Source: JAPKEZ01 sp047638975 (GTDB taxonomy: Bacteria; Planctomycetota; UBA1135). Taken from it: a stretch of 64,000 bases of DNA. The stretch lies in assembly GCA_047638975.1 (NCBI GenBank), contig JBLINB010000002.1, forward strand, positions 1-64,000, read 5' to 3'. Both the position numbers and the translations under genes were made by a program. Positions 27,126 to 35,935 of this stretch are shown one piece after another; within the stretch, counting starts at the first letter, position 1; the number at the start of each line of letters is the position of its first letter. The notes below the pieces were generated by a model, which was not told where the DNA came from, did not search any database, and saw only the letters and a list, made by a program, of their open reading frames with translations.

Positions 27126-28073
27126 TTAGGGGACAGCGAAGAACAAAGTGCGCATACCACCCATACGTTCAATTTTGACTTCGACACTAGAGCCTGACAT
27201 CTGCTGCAACGAAGTAAACAGTTGTTGGCGGTCGGTAGCGGCAACGCCATTAACCGCGAGCACGATGTCATCTGCCTGCACTCCCATGCGCGAGAAAATC
27301 GAATTAGGCTGTACGCTGCGAATGCGTAATCCTTTTACCTTATTGGTAAACGGGTCACGTTCGGTGCGTACTGGCAAAGCTGCCAACACTTGTTCTTGCG
27401 ACATTTGCTCTAGTTCAGAGACATCTGCTGAGCCTACGGCATAGTGATTCGGTGACGTCATACTGGTTCGCTCAGTAATAACGACATCAGCAGTATCTAC
27501 CGAGGTACCACTTGAGTTGTTCACTATGATTTGCGAGCTGTCTACTTCATAGGCAGTCACTGGCACAGTAACACGGGCTTCACCTTCGACCAATTCTATT
27601 TCGACTGCACCCTCTAGCAGAGAAACCAAACGCAACTTAACGCCCAGCTTTGTTGAGAGTTCGAACTCGTCGCCAACAATGTAAAAATCTCCGGTGAGCG
27701 CTTCTGCATTAGTAGCTTCGCCGGCTCCTTGAATCCAGGCGCCACTTGGGTACTGAAGAAATGGAACTACGAAATCTTCAGCAGCAATAATCTGATGCAC
27801 CTTCGGCTGCTCTTCGACAGTGACTTCTGGCGGAGGCGCTACATAGCCAGTGATATTTAGATCTTGCAACACTTTATAGTTTTCGAAGGCCAATAAATGC
27901 CCACCAAGTTGTGAAGAATCAAGGCGTCCAAAAGTGTTTTCTAAGCGGGTAATGTCAACCGATCGCATTAAGGTATCGCGATTAATCATGAAATCTTTGA
28001 TTTGCAGGCCAAATCCACCGAGGGCTATTAAACCAACGGATGACAACAACAATCTAAGCAGCTTTTCGTTCAC
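27126..28073 (-). CDS. GspC-like PDZ membrane protein
   Basis: A 315-residue protein with an N-terminal membrane anchor (LLRLLLSSVGLIALGGFG), a beta-rich middle with GDFYIVGDEFELSTK, and a C-terminal PDZ domain (GLRIRSVQPNSIFSRMGVQ, followed by ADDIVLAVNG). This layout is that of GspC/PulC, the inner-membrane subunit of type II secretion that contacts the secretin. No HtrA-type protease triad is present. The start is GTG. It heads the operon coaX-mnmE-like-pyrB without any other gsp gene nearby, while a pseudopilin and prepilin peptidase lie 15 kb away. A different PDZ-containing scaffold is the alternative. Confidence 0.65.
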   Translation of the reverse strand: MNEKLLRLLLSSVGLIALGGFGLQIKDFMINRDTLMRSVDITRLENTFGRLDSSQLGGHLLAFENYKVLQDLNITGYVAPPPEVTVEEQPKVHQIIAAEDFVVPFLQYPSGAWIQGAGEATNAEALTGDFYIVGDEFELSTKLGVKLRLVSLLEGAVEIELVEGEARVTVPVTAYEVDSSQIIVNNSSGTSVDTADVVITERTSMTSPNHYAVGSADVSELEQMSQEQVLAALPVRTERDPFTNKVKGLRIRSVQPNSIFSRMGVQADDIVLAVNGVAATDRQQLFTSLQQMSGSSVEVKIERMGGMRTLFFAVP

Positions 28074-28140
28074 AGTACTATCTTAACCTTTCGGGAGAGT
28101 TATTTCGACGCTACAAGTCGACATAGTCTTGCATGTTTCT

Positions 28141-29178
28141 CTAAGAACCACGAGTGTCGCTAAAATTGTCGGCATTACGCATCTCTTGCAATTTGAGCTT
28201 AAGCTGCGGCAAACCTTCAGCCTTAACCGATGATATACAGAATTCTGGCTGGCCAATAGCGGCAAAAAACTCGCGTGCCTTGGCAGCAGAAGCCTCAGTT
28301 TCTATTTTTGTTGCAACCACCAATGTTGGTCGTTCGGCAAGCGCCGCACTATGCGCAGTAATTTCAGCGCGAATAGTGTTATATGCCTCTAGAGGTTCAT
28401 CTGAAGCGAATTCAGAGCAGTCCACTAAGTGCAACAATATTTTAGTACGCTCTACGTGGCGCAAGAACTGCACGCCCAAACCTTTGCCTTCGGCGGCCCC
28501 TTCGATGATGCCAGGGATGTCTGCAATGACAATGGGCTGGCCAAAGTCTTGCATGTCAATAATACCCAAAGACGGATCTAGAGTAGTAAACGGGTAATCG
28601 GCAACTCGAGCACGCGATGACGTGACGCAGTTCATTAATGTAGATTTTCCGGCGTTGGGCAAGCCCAGCAACCCGACATCTGCTACTAATTTCAATTCGA
28701 GGCGCAATTTTCTTTCTTCGCCACGCGTACCTTCTTCAAAATAAGTCGGCGCTTGACGCGTTGCTGTTGCAAAACGCGCATTACCGCGTCCGCCACGTCC
28801 GCCAGCCGCAACGATTAATCGCTGCCCCTCTTCAGTGAGGTCGGCCAAACAGTTATTGCGTTCGAAGTCGAATATTTGAGTGCCAACGGGGACTAGGATT
28901 TCTATTGTTTCGCCACCGCTACCGCTGCAATTATTATTGCCGCCAGGCTGGCCGTTCGTTGCGCGCGCGTGAAAATCGCGACTAATTCTATACAGTGAAT
29001 TTTCGTTACAATCTGCAATCAAAATAACATCGCCACCATCACCGCCATCGCCACCAGATGGACCACCATGTGTTATATATTTTTCACGGTGAAAAGCACT
29101 ACAGCCCGGGCCACCATTGCCAGCAATGGCAATCATTACCGCCTCATCGCGGAACATGTTTTCTATACGAGCAGACAT
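28141..29178 (-). CDS. obgE: Obg family GTPase
   Basis: A 345-residue Obg/CgtA GTPase for large-subunit assembly and stress signalling. Residues 1-160 form the glycine-rich Obg fold (GGDGGDGGDVILIAD, GGRGGRGNARFATATRQAP). The G domain has GLPNAGKSTLMN, the switch segment PFTTLDPSLG, DIPGIIEGAAEGKGLG, and TKIE in place of NKxD. There is no long C-terminal OCT domain. It follows rplU and rpmA, the usual genomic order, but a terminator-like hairpin separates it from rpmA. Confidence 0.96.
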   Translation of the reverse strand: MSARIENMFRDEAVMIAIAGNGGPGCSAFHREKYITHGGPSGGDGGDGGDVILIADCNENSLYRISRDFHARATNGQPGGNNNCSGSGGETIEILVPVGTQIFDFERNNCLADLTEEGQRLIVAAGGRGGRGNARFATATRQAPTYFEEGTRGEERKLRLELKLVADVGLLGLPNAGKSTLMNCVTSSRARVADYPFTTLDPSLGIIDMQDFGQPIVIADIPGIIEGAAEGKGLGVQFLRHVERTKILLHLVDCSEFASDEPLEAYNTIRAEITAHSAALAERPTLVVATKIETEASAAKAREFFAAIGQPEFCISSVKAEGLPQLKLKLQEMRNADNFSDTRGS

Positions 29179-29192
29179 CTTATTAAAATCAA

Positions 29193-29221
29193 AAACCCAA
29201 ACGCTGGATGCGTTTAGGTTT
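29193..29221 (-). terminator. Terminator-like hairpin between rpmA and obgE
   Basis: AAACCCAAACGC and GCGTTTAGGTTT pair with one mismatch in 12 positions around a 5-nt loop (TGGAT). On the minus strand the hairpin is followed by T-rich sequence (TTGATTTTAATAAG) and then the obgE ATG 15 nt away. It can reduce transcription from the ribosomal genes into obgE. Confidence 0.75.
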
Positions 29222-29250
29222 AAAGTTTAGCACCGCGGAGGTGCTAGGAG

Positions 29251-29499
29251 TTATGCGTCTAGTGGAACTACACTAACGCGCTTACGTGATTGGTACTCGA
29301 CGGTGCCATCCCATAATGCGAACAAAGTGTAATCGTTACCAACACCAACACCGCGACCAGCATGATGCTTGGTGCCGCATTGACGCACTAAAATATTGCC
29401 GGCGCGCACAGCTTCACCGCCGTACTTCTTGATGCCACGCATTTTCGAGTTAGAATCACGACCATTGGTTGTCGAACCACCACCTTTCTTATGTGCCAT
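29251..29499 (-). CDS. rpmA: 50S ribosomal protein L27
   Basis: An 82-residue L27, whose N-terminus reaches the peptidyl transferase centre. It begins MAHKKGGGSTTNGRDSNSKM, the conserved flexible tail, and continues through GGEAVRAGNILVRQCGTKHH and GVGNDYTLFALWDG. There is no firmicute-type cleavable N-terminal extension. It lies 20 bp after rplU, the universal arrangement for these two genes. Confidence 0.97.
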   Translation of the reverse strand: MAHKKGGGSTTNGRDSNSKMRGIKKYGGEAVRAGNILVRQCGTKHHAGRGVGVGNDYTLFALWDGTVEYQSRKRVSVVPLDA

Positions 29500-29519
29500 T
29501 TCTTAAGCCTCGTATTTAG

Positions 29520-29840
29520 TTAACTACCCACGTTAATTTCTTTAACGCGAATAGATGTGTATTGTTGGCGGTGACCCAAACGGCGCTTGCTTGACTTGCG
29601 GCGTTTAAAGGTAGACACCAGAATCTTCTTGTCTTTGATATTGCCAATAATTTCGGCAGTAACGCTGGCACCAGCCACATGTGGCTCACCAACGCTGACG
29701 TTTCCGTCATCTGATTTAAGAAGCTGGACCTTATCGAAGACAATCTCGCTGCCAGCTTCGGCATCGAGTAAGTCAACCCATAGTACATCACCAGGGGTTA
29801 GTGTAAGGCATCGTGAACGGTCTTGGACTATTGCGTACAA
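29520..29840 (-). CDS. rplU: 50S ribosomal protein L21
   Basis: A 106-residue L21, which binds 23S rRNA domains I-II. Typical segments are YAIVQDRSRCLTLTPGDVLW, GEPHVAGASVTAEIIG, and the basic STFKRRKSSKRRLGHRQQYT motif. The start codon is TTG at 29840, set by a Shine-Dalgarno sequence GAGG 8-9 nt upstream; a start further down would cut into the first strand. It follows the RNase G-like gene by 46 bp. Confidence 0.96.
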   Translation of the reverse strand: MYAIVQDRSRCLTLTPGDVLWVDLLDAEAGSEIVFDKVQLLKSDDGNVSVGEPHVAGASVTAEIIGNIKDKKILVSTFKRRKSSKRRLGHRQQYTSIRVKEINVGS

Positions 29841-29886
29841 AGTAATTTCCTCTTGTTAAGGGCCATATAGTTTAACGAAGTGCTTG

Positions 29887-31455
29887 CTACTCGGCAAGGG
29901 CTTGTTGCACCTGAATTATTGGTTCACCAATGGGCACCTTAATGTCATCTTGCCATTCTACTTGGTGGCCCATGGGCTGAATCGTGTTCGTATCGCGCTT
30001 CATCAATGCAACCAATGAAGGATGAGCCCGTACAAACATTTTATGCGCCTCAGTGACAGCACGTAACTTGCGTATTACACGCAACTTAGCTGCTTCCAAT
30101 TGCGCGCGGTGCCCAGTGCCGGCACACGAACGACATGGAACAAGCAGAGGTCGTAGAGGACCATTGCCTGTGCGGCGGCGCGTAAAGGACATAAGGCCAA
30201 ATGAGCCGATATGTCCACATTTCATGCGCGCACGATCGTCCATTAGCCCACTGCGCAACGAAGATTCGACTTCGCGCCGGTGGTTGGCGTTACGCATATC
30301 GATAAAGTCGACAACGATGATGCCGCCTAAGTCGCGCAAACGTGTTTGGCGCGCGATCTCTTTTGCCGCTAGCATGTTCGTTTCGAAAGCAGTGTCCTCT
30401 AGGTTGTGCGCGTCTAAGCGCCCACTGTTTACATCTATAGCCACTAACGCTTCGGTTTGTTGAATCACCAGCGACGCCCCTTTACCCAGCGGTACCTTTT
30501 GACGAAAAAGACGCTGATACTGCTCTTCAATGATCATGCTTTCGAACAATGGCATCGACTTTTCATGCATGGACAATTCAACACGCGCGCCGGTTGCGCC
30601 TTTCTCTTTAAGGAACACTTCAAGCTCTTCATAGACCGCGGGCTCATCTACGACGATTTTCTCTAGACCGCCGTGAAATAATTCTCGTACCGCGCGCACC
30701 GCGGGTGATTCTTCTTCTAAGACCAAACCAGGGCTATCCGCTTTCGCAGCCATTTCCAGCAAAGTTTGCCATCGGCGTTCAAGGCGACGAAAGTCGGCAC
30801 GTAACACTTTCTTGGGCTCGTCCATTGCAGCAGTGCGCGCGATTACCGGCAACGGGGATTCAGCGACTATATCTGACAAATCGTCACGTAGGCGCTGACG
30901 CTCTGTTTCGTCTTCAATTCTACGGCTAATTCCGATGCGGTCTAGAGACGGCATTAAGACTACGAATGAGCCGGCCAATGAAACGTAGGTTGACAAGGTT
31001 GCCCCTTTAGTTCCGACAGGGTCGCGCAAGACTTGCACTAATAATTTGCGCCCGACATAAACGAATTCATTTATCTTGTCTTGAGGGTCTGGATCCTCGG
31101 AAATATCTTCAAGGACCTCTTCTGCCGCATCTTCTGTGATGGGCTCATTTTCTGATTCAGGACGCACTTCTATTTGACGCATGAGATCAACCGCCGACAA
31201 CTCAAAGTCTTTTGCCGCTGGATGAATATTGCCGAGATGCAAGAAACCTACCTTGCGGTCATCAAACACTACAAAGGCGGCATCAAGGCCCGCTTCAACA
31301 CGTGTAACTTCGGCGAGGTAAATATTGCCGACTATAGACTTATGATCAGGGCGCGAAGTACGCACATCAATCAGTTGCCCATCAAGGATGGTGGCCACTC
31401 GAACCTCTTCTGCATCAGAGGAGTTAACTAGTAAGGTGGTACCATTAATCGGCAC
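29887..31455 (-). CDS. rng: Ribonuclease E/G family protein
   Basis: A 522-residue RNase G-like endonuclease for rRNA maturation and mRNA decay. An S1 domain opens the protein (SIVGNIYLAEVTRVEAGLDA, VGFLHLGNI) and is interrupted by an acidic segment (EDAAEEVLEDISEDPDP) near residue 110. The catalytic DNase I-like domain has LVAIDVNSGRLDAHNLEDTA and LGGIIVVDFIDM, with the two magnesium aspartates. The Zn-link is VPCRSCAGTGH. The long C-terminal scaffold of RNase E is absent. The start is GTG, overlapping the ptsH end by 11 bp, so the nuclease is coupled to a PTS/ribosome-hibernation operon. Confidence 0.94.
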   Translation of the reverse strand: MPINGTTLLVNSSDAEEVRVATILDGQLIDVRTSRPDHKSIVGNIYLAEVTRVEAGLDAAFVVFDDRKVGFLHLGNIHPAAKDFELSAVDLMRQIEVRPESENEPITEDAAEEVLEDISEDPDPQDKINEFVYVGRKLLVQVLRDPVGTKGATLSTYVSLAGSFVVLMPSLDRIGISRRIEDETERQRLRDDLSDIVAESPLPVIARTAAMDEPKKVLRADFRRLERRWQTLLEMAAKADSPGLVLEEESPAVRAVRELFHGGLEKIVVDEPAVYEELEVFLKEKGATGARVELSMHEKSMPLFESMIIEEQYQRLFRQKVPLGKGASLVIQQTEALVAIDVNSGRLDAHNLEDTAFETNMLAAKEIARQTRLRDLGGIIVVDFIDMRNANHRREVESSLRSGLMDDRARMKCGHIGSFGLMSFTRRRTGNGPLRPLLVPCRSCAGTGHRAQLEAAKLRVIRKLRAVTEAHKMFVRAHPSLVALMKRDTNTIQPMGHQVEWQDDIKVPIGEPIIQVQQALAE

Positions 31456-31726
31456 TGTTCACCTCACCGTCTCTTTCTAGTAGCTCTACGATAGCTGCAG
31501 CTGCTGCTTCGGCATCATCACCGGTTGCGTGGATCTCTATTACAGCACCATGCGGTGCCCCGAGTGTCATCACCGACAAGATGCTTTTTGCATCGGCCGA
31601 GCGAGATTCAAAATGCAAACGCACTTTAGCGTTAAAGTCGACAGCAATGCTGACAATCGCATGACTAGGACGCGCGTGAATGCCGTTAGAGATAGCCACC
31701 GTAGCTTGGCGCACGATGGTAATCAT
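31445..31726 (-). CDS. ptsH: HPr-like phosphocarrier protein
   Basis: A 93-residue HPr. The phosphorylatable histidine lies in ISNGIHARPSH (His17 from the ATG chosen), and the regulatory serine region reads SADAKSILSVMTLGAPHG. I prefer the ATG at 31726 since it gives normal family length; a TTG at 31741 overlapping ptsN is also open. Enzyme I is not in the window. Together with ptsN it suggests a regulatory nitrogen-type PTS rather than sugar transport. It overlaps rng by 11 bp. Confidence 0.9.
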   Translation of the reverse strand: MITIVRQATVAISNGIHARPSHAIVSIAVDFNAKVRLHFESRSADAKSILSVMTLGAPHGAVIEIHATGDDAEAAAAAIVELLERDGEVNSAD

Positions 31727-31730
31727 TTCA

Positions 31731-32192
31731 TTATGCTTCAACTAATTCAGACAACATGTCTATAACTTGTGACGCATCTGAAGCCTGACATGCAAAAGAC
31801 ACAAAGTCTTCGTGTTGGGCTAATGACGCCACCCAGCGCAATAAGTCTAGGTGCTCGTCAGCGCTATCTATAGGGCGCAAAATAGAAAAGAACACATTGA
31901 CGTTTTCGCCATCAAGAGCATTGAAGTCAACGCCCTCTTTGTGGATGGCAATAACGATGGACACTTTCTCGATATTATCAAGTTTGATATGCGGTATACC
32001 AACACCAGATGCGCCAGTTGAGCCTTGTGATTCACGAAGCTTTAGCGCTTCAAGAATCTCGTCAGAACGGCTAGCTAATGATGGGTTGTTTGCAACGTGA
32101 GTGCCTGTCAAGCTTGACAGCACCGAATCTGCATCGAAAGCCTCGAGATCAAGGATGATGCATTCTGGCTTAAATAAATTTACGAAGCTCAT
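31731..32192 (-). CDS. ptsN: PTS IIA (PtsN-like) regulatory protein
   Basis: A 153-residue fructose/nitrogen-type EIIA domain. The phosphorylated His is in GASGVGIPHIKLDNIEKVSI, and DALDGENVNVFFSILRP-like strands follow (VFFSILRPIDSADEHLDLL). No IIB or IIC domain is fused, so it acts in regulation rather than uptake. The start overlaps the hpf end by 4 bp (ATGA), and the gene is directly followed by ptsH. A link between PTS phosphorylation and ribosome hibernation or RNA decay is an inference from the operon. Confidence 0.9.
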   Translation of the reverse strand: MSFVNLFKPECIILDLEAFDADSVLSSLTGTHVANNPSLASRSDEILEALKLRESQGSTGASGVGIPHIKLDNIEKVSIVIAIHKEGVDFNALDGENVNVFFSILRPIDSADEHLDLLRWVASLAQHEDFVSFACQASDASQVIDMLSELVEA

Positions 32193-32533
32193 GATGGGTT
32201 GTTGTCCTTGTTTGAACGAAAGACTGCCTCGTCGTGGCGACGAGATTTTGAAGAGTGCGTTTCTTTGTACTTGATAATCTGAGTCTTTACTTTATCGACT
32301 ACATTATCAATTGCTGTTCTGCCGTCATCGCAAGAGTCTTTAGCGACAAACGGCTCGCCACTGTGCCGATGCAGAATTAATTCGCAAGTCACTTTGCCAT
32401 GCTCTTTGTCAAAAACGATTTCTCCGTTTTCAAAGTGCTCGCCAAAGCGTTCGAGGTTCGTTACGTGCTGCGCAGTGTGCTCTTGGAGTCGCTGCGGGAA
32501 GTCGCTATGGCGACAAGTTATGGTGATTTTCAT
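32189..32533 (-). CDS. hpf: Ribosome hibernation-promoting factor (short form)
   Basis: A 114-residue HPF/RaiA protein that binds the decoding region of the 30S subunit in resting cells. It shows the family pattern MKITITCRHSDFPQRLQEH, a helix with a basic face, strands ELILHRHSGEPFVAKDSCDD, and VVDKVKTQIIKYKETHSSK. The long-HPF C-terminal dimerisation domain is absent. It lies 4 bp after truA and overlaps ptsN. Confidence 0.92.
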   Translation of the reverse strand: MKITITCRHSDFPQRLQEHTAQHVTNLERFGEHFENGEIVFDKEHGKVTCELILHRHSGEPFVAKDSCDDGRTAIDNVVDKVKTQIIKYKETHSSKSRRHDEAVFRSNKDNNPS

Positions 32534-32537
32534 GTAT

Positions 32538-33365
32538 CTAATCAGTGATGGGGTCTCCCTTAGAATACCTTAGCGGGGATGCCTTGTGAAGAAGCGAAAA
32601 CGGTTCTTCTAAATAATGGACCCGATAAAGGGTCAAGCCTTTAGCCGCGGCTGTGGCTGATGCTTCAGCGCGGTCACATTTTTCGAGCACCTCTTTGATC
32701 CAGATTGGCGCGTGCCGCTTTCGCCCCACATCAAGTAGGCTGCCGACCATATTCCGTACCATTTTGTACAAAAAGCCCGTGCCACGCACATGGATTAATA
32801 CACGATTACGCTGCAACTGAATGTGCACATGCGTCACCGTGCGTATAGTGGTCGACGTGCTGCGTCCGGATGCGGCGAAGGATTCGTAGTCATGAGTGCC
32901 AATAAAATACTGGCTAGCTTCGCGCATCGCAGCGATGTCTAAGATTTGCGGCACCCACTCGCTCATAATATCATCAAGCACTGGCGGAGTGCGGCCGGTG
33001 GCAATGCTGTAAATATAGTGCTTCGATATCGCCGACCCGCTGGCATGAAAACCCGCTGGCATTTCTACGGATTCACGCACGACCAAATCGCTCTTAAATT
33101 TTGAGTTTAGCGCCCTAGCAATCCTTGTCGCCTCGAAATCACTCGCTGTCTGGAAATGCACCACTTGACCGTGAGCGTGAACACCAGAGTCGGTGCGTCC
33201 ACTAGCCAACATGCTAACTTGCTCGCCGCTAAGTTCGTGCCACGCCCGCTCGAGTGCATGCTGCACGGTACGCCGTCGCGGCTGCTTCGCATAACCTTTG
33301 AAGCCTAGTCCGAAGTACGAGACTAGCAAGGCGATTACGCGGACGTCACCGCTAACGTCACTCAT
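32538..33365 (-). CDS. truA: tRNA pseudouridine(38-40) synthase
   Basis: A 275-residue TruA, which makes pseudouridine at positions 38-40 of tRNA anticodon arms. The catalytic Asp is in SGRTDSGVHAHGQVVHF near residue 58. Other signature segments are SYFGLGFKGYAKQP at the N-terminus, FIGTHDYESFAASG and GTGFLYKMVRNMVGSLLDVG. Length is normal. The start overlaps the recR end by 8 bp, so the two are coupled. Confidence 0.95.
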   Translation of the reverse strand: MSDVSGDVRVIALLVSYFGLGFKGYAKQPRRRTVQHALERAWHELSGEQVSMLASGRTDSGVHAHGQVVHFQTASDFEATRIARALNSKFKSDLVVRESVEMPAGFHASGSAISKHYIYSIATGRTPPVLDDIMSEWVPQILDIAAMREASQYFIGTHDYESFAASGRSTSTTIRTVTHVHIQLQRNRVLIHVRGTGFLYKMVRNMVGSLLDVGRKRHAPIWIKEVLEKCDRAEASATAAAKGLTLYRVHYLEEPFSLLHKASPLRYSKGDPITD

Positions 33366-33960
33366 CTAATTTGCGGCGTCCGGCATAAGCATCAGCGAGA
33401 ATGTCGCCATGCAAATATTCAAGTCGAGCGCCAACCGGCAAGCCACGTGCTAAGCGCGTCACGGTTACGTCTGACCCGTCAAGAATTTCGATTACTTTAA
33501 GCGCAGCACCCTCGCCTTCGCGGTCCGGAGCGGTGGCCAACACCACCTCTTTGACTTCTCCGCCATCTACGCGACGGCGTAATTCGCGTAAAGCAAAATC
33601 ATCAGGGGTCGCTCCTTCGCGCGGTGCGAAGCCTTCGAGCAACACGTGATATAGGCCGTTGTGCGCACCGGAGCTTTCGAGCTTTTCGACTTCGCGTGGA
33701 CCTTCGACTACACACACGACTTGTGCATCGCGCGAGTCGTCGGCGCAAATAGAACACGGTGAACGCAAAGTTATATTCAAACATTTTGAGCAACGTTCGG
33801 TCTCCATGCGTGCATCACGCAACGCCATTGCCAAACTCGCGACTTCATCAGGAGTCGAGCGTAGAACATGCAATGCCATGCGCTCGGCTGAGCGCGCGCC
33901 AACTCCGGGGAACTTTTCTAGAGCCTGGATTAAGCGTTCGAGTGGTTCAGGAAACGCCAC
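33358..33960 (-). CDS. recR: Recombination protein RecR
   Basis: A 200-residue RecR, part of the RecFOR pathway that loads RecA at gaps. It has the helix-hairpin-helix LEKFPGVGARSAERMALHVL, a four-Cys zinc finger (CSKCLNI and CSICADD), a Toprim domain starting VVCVVEGPREVEKLE, and the C-terminal VTRLARGLPVGARLEYL. The start is GTG, directly abutting the stop of ybaB, the standard dnaX-ybaB-recR order. Confidence 0.97.
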   Translation of the reverse strand: MAFPEPLERLIQALEKFPGVGARSAERMALHVLRSTPDEVASLAMALRDARMETERCSKCLNITLRSPCSICADDSRDAQVVCVVEGPREVEKLESSGAHNGLYHVLLEGFAPREGATPDDFALRELRRRVDGGEVKEVVLATAPDREGEGAALKVIEILDGSDVTVTRLARGLPVGARLEYLHGDILADAYAGRRKLDE

Positions 33961-34290
33961 CTACATCCCTGGCATACCCGGCATACCCATGCCGCCAGTA
34001 ACACCTTTCATCGATTCGTCTGATTCAGTGGATATTTGCTGCAGCGCTTCTTGCACCGCAATGCTCACCATATCTTCAAGCAACTCGATATCGTCTGCAT
34101 CAACGACTTCGGGATTGATAGTAATGTTTTTGACTGCGTAGGCACCACTAATGCTGACGACTACTGCGCCACCACCAGCTTTACCTTCGTAAATTTTGCT
34201 CGCAAGTTTATCTTGCATTTCAGCAACTTCGCGTTGCATCTTTTTTGCTTGACGGAGTAAACCGCCTAAATCGCCTAAGCTTCCTGCCAT
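33961..34290 (-). CDS. ybaB: YbaB/EbfC nucleoid-associated protein
   Basis: A 109-residue DNA-binding dimer of the YbaB/EbfC family. The N-terminal helix LGGLLRQAKKMQREVAEMQD is followed by GKAGGGAVVVSISGAYAVKN and the helix DDIELLEDMVSIAVQEALQQ. The tail GVTGGMGMPGMPGM is rich in Gly/Met, as often seen. It lies between dnaX (2-bp gap) and recR (0-bp gap), which makes the identity secure. Confidence 0.95.
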   Translation of the reverse strand: MAGSLGDLGGLLRQAKKMQREVAEMQDKLASKIYEGKAGGGAVVVSISGAYAVKNITINPEVVDADDIELLEDMVSIAVQEALQQISTESDESMKGVTGGMGMPGMPGM

Positions 34291-34292
34291 AA

Positions 34293-35888
34293 TTATTCTT
34301 TCTCTTGTTGCCCGTCGAACTCACTTACTAGAGTCTCGACAGTTGGGTTAACGGTGACTTGCTGTGGTTGCACAAACTGAATACGCCATGGGAGCGGCGA
34401 CCAGTTTAGCTCGGATAAAGCGCGCTCTTCGACGGGGTCTTCAAGCACGTTTAGGTCAGGACCTTTTGCCTGACGGAGATGGATAATGATTTCACTATCT
34501 GTAGTTTCGACCTTTAAGAAATAACTTTTTATGATCGCAGAAAGAGTTGGACGCTGCTCGGATAATTTCTCGAACATTTGCGCCATTGTTAATGCTTCTG
34601 CGACGGCGGTTGGCGCTGGCGTGGGTGCTGCTACCGGTGTCACTGCAGCTGCTACCGTCGCTACTTTAGCTATTGGCGCTGGTGCTACTGCGGCAACGGC
34701 TACGCTTCGCGTTACCGGTGGAGCAGCGCTATTATTAACTTGCAGCTCGCCATTGTTTAGCAGATTAGCCAACTCGAAGAACTGGTTAATACGTGCCGCG
34801 CGCAACATGGTGTATTCAAGCAAAGCACGTGCACCAAGCGGACTACGCTGAATACGGCTTTCAAGGCTAAATATCATGCCCATGATGCCTTCCATGCGGT
34901 CGCGGCCTAGGCAGCGAGCCAACTCGATCATCTGAGCTTTGCGCTCAGGAGCAGGCTCGACTCCGAGACTGTCTTCGCCGAGCAAAGCAACATGCAGCAA
35001 ATCGCGCAAAGCGTCGACCGACTGCTCTACAAAATCGCGCTCGGTGCCGCCGACCTCAAGAAAACCAGCGATCTCGGTGAGTATCACTTTAGGATCGTCA
35101 TCGGCGATTGCTTGAAACAAACGCAACCAACGTTCGGGACGCGCCAAGCCGGACAAACTTTCTAAATCATCAAGTGTCAATTCGCCATCTGCTGTTGCCA
35201 GCAACTGATCGAGCATCGACTCGGCATCGCGCATACCGCCACGGCATCCGCGCGAAATAACTTGCAACACTTCGGAAGGCACACTTACGCCCTCTTCTTT
35301 ACAGACGAATTCTAGTTTGGCTTGGACGTCGACTTCGCGGATGCGGCGGAATTCGAATATCTGACAACGCGAGACAATGGTGTCGGGTATTTTGTGCGGG
35401 TCGGTCGTCGCAAACAAAAACATCGCATGCGCCGGTGGCTCTTCAAGCGTCTTCAATAACGCATCGAATGCTTGACCTGACAGCCGTTGCACTTCGTCAA
35501 TAATATAAATCTTGCGGCGGTTACGAATCGGATGCGTTTGTACAGCATCACGAATGCCGCGCACATCGTCTACACCATTATTCGAAGCACCGTCGATTTC
35601 AATAACATCGATGTCGCTGCCACGTTCGATTTCGATGCATTGGCTGCACTTCAAACATGGTGTTACCGTTGGCCCTTCAACGCAATTCATCGACTTAGCG
35701 ATAATGCGCGCGGTAGTCGTTTTGCCAACACCACGCGGGCCGATTAACAGATAGGCCTGCCCAACACGTTGTTTGTCAATGGCGCTGCTCAGGGCGCGCA
35801 CGATATGGTCTTGGCCGATTACCTCGGAAAAGCTACGTGGGCGGTATTTGCGTGCAAAAACACGGTAAGACTGAGCGGGTGTGGTCAC
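34293..35888 (-). CDS. dnaX: DNA polymerase III subunit gamma/tau
   Basis: A 531-residue clamp-loader ATPase. In order: YRPRSFSEVIGQDHIVRAL, Walker A GPRGVGKTTTARI, a zinc module (CVEGPTVTPCLKCSQC), Walker B IIDEVQRLS, sensor ATTDPHKIPDTIVSRCQ, then domain III. Residues about 385-440 are an Ala/Pro/Val-rich linker, followed by a small C-terminal domain that probably contacts the polymerase alpha subunit. The start is GTG. I did not identify a programmed frameshift site for a short gamma form. It is first in the dnaX-ybaB-recR-truA group and directly follows the SRP RNA gene. Confidence 0.96.
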   Translation of the reverse strand: MTTPAQSYRVFARKYRPRSFSEVIGQDHIVRALSSAIDKQRVGQAYLLIGPRGVGKTTTARIIAKSMNCVEGPTVTPCLKCSQCIEIERGSDIDVIEIDGASNNGVDDVRGIRDAVQTHPIRNRRKIYIIDEVQRLSGQAFDALLKTLEEPPAHAMFLFATTDPHKIPDTIVSRCQIFEFRRIREVDVQAKLEFVCKEEGVSVPSEVLQVISRGCRGGMRDAESMLDQLLATADGELTLDDLESLSGLARPERWLRLFQAIADDDPKVILTEIAGFLEVGGTERDFVEQSVDALRDLLHVALLGEDSLGVEPAPERKAQMIELARCLGRDRMEGIMGMIFSLESRIQRSPLGARALLEYTMLRAARINQFFELANLLNNGELQVNNSAAPPVTRSVAVAAVAPAPIAKVATVAAAVTPVAAPTPAPTAVAEALTMAQMFEKLSEQRPTLSAIIKSYFLKVETTDSEIIIHLRQAKGPDLNVLEDPVEERALSELNWSPLPWRIQFVQPQQVTVNPTVETLVSEFDGQQEKE

Positions 35889-35935
35889 GAGAACATATTA
35901 ACAGCTTGCAGCCGCTACCACAGTACAAGAAACTA

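Noticed and set aside
34531..34851. Plus-strand Ala/Val/Gly-rich frame
   Set aside because: It is the complement of the Ala/Pro/Val-rich linker of dnaX and has no family features.
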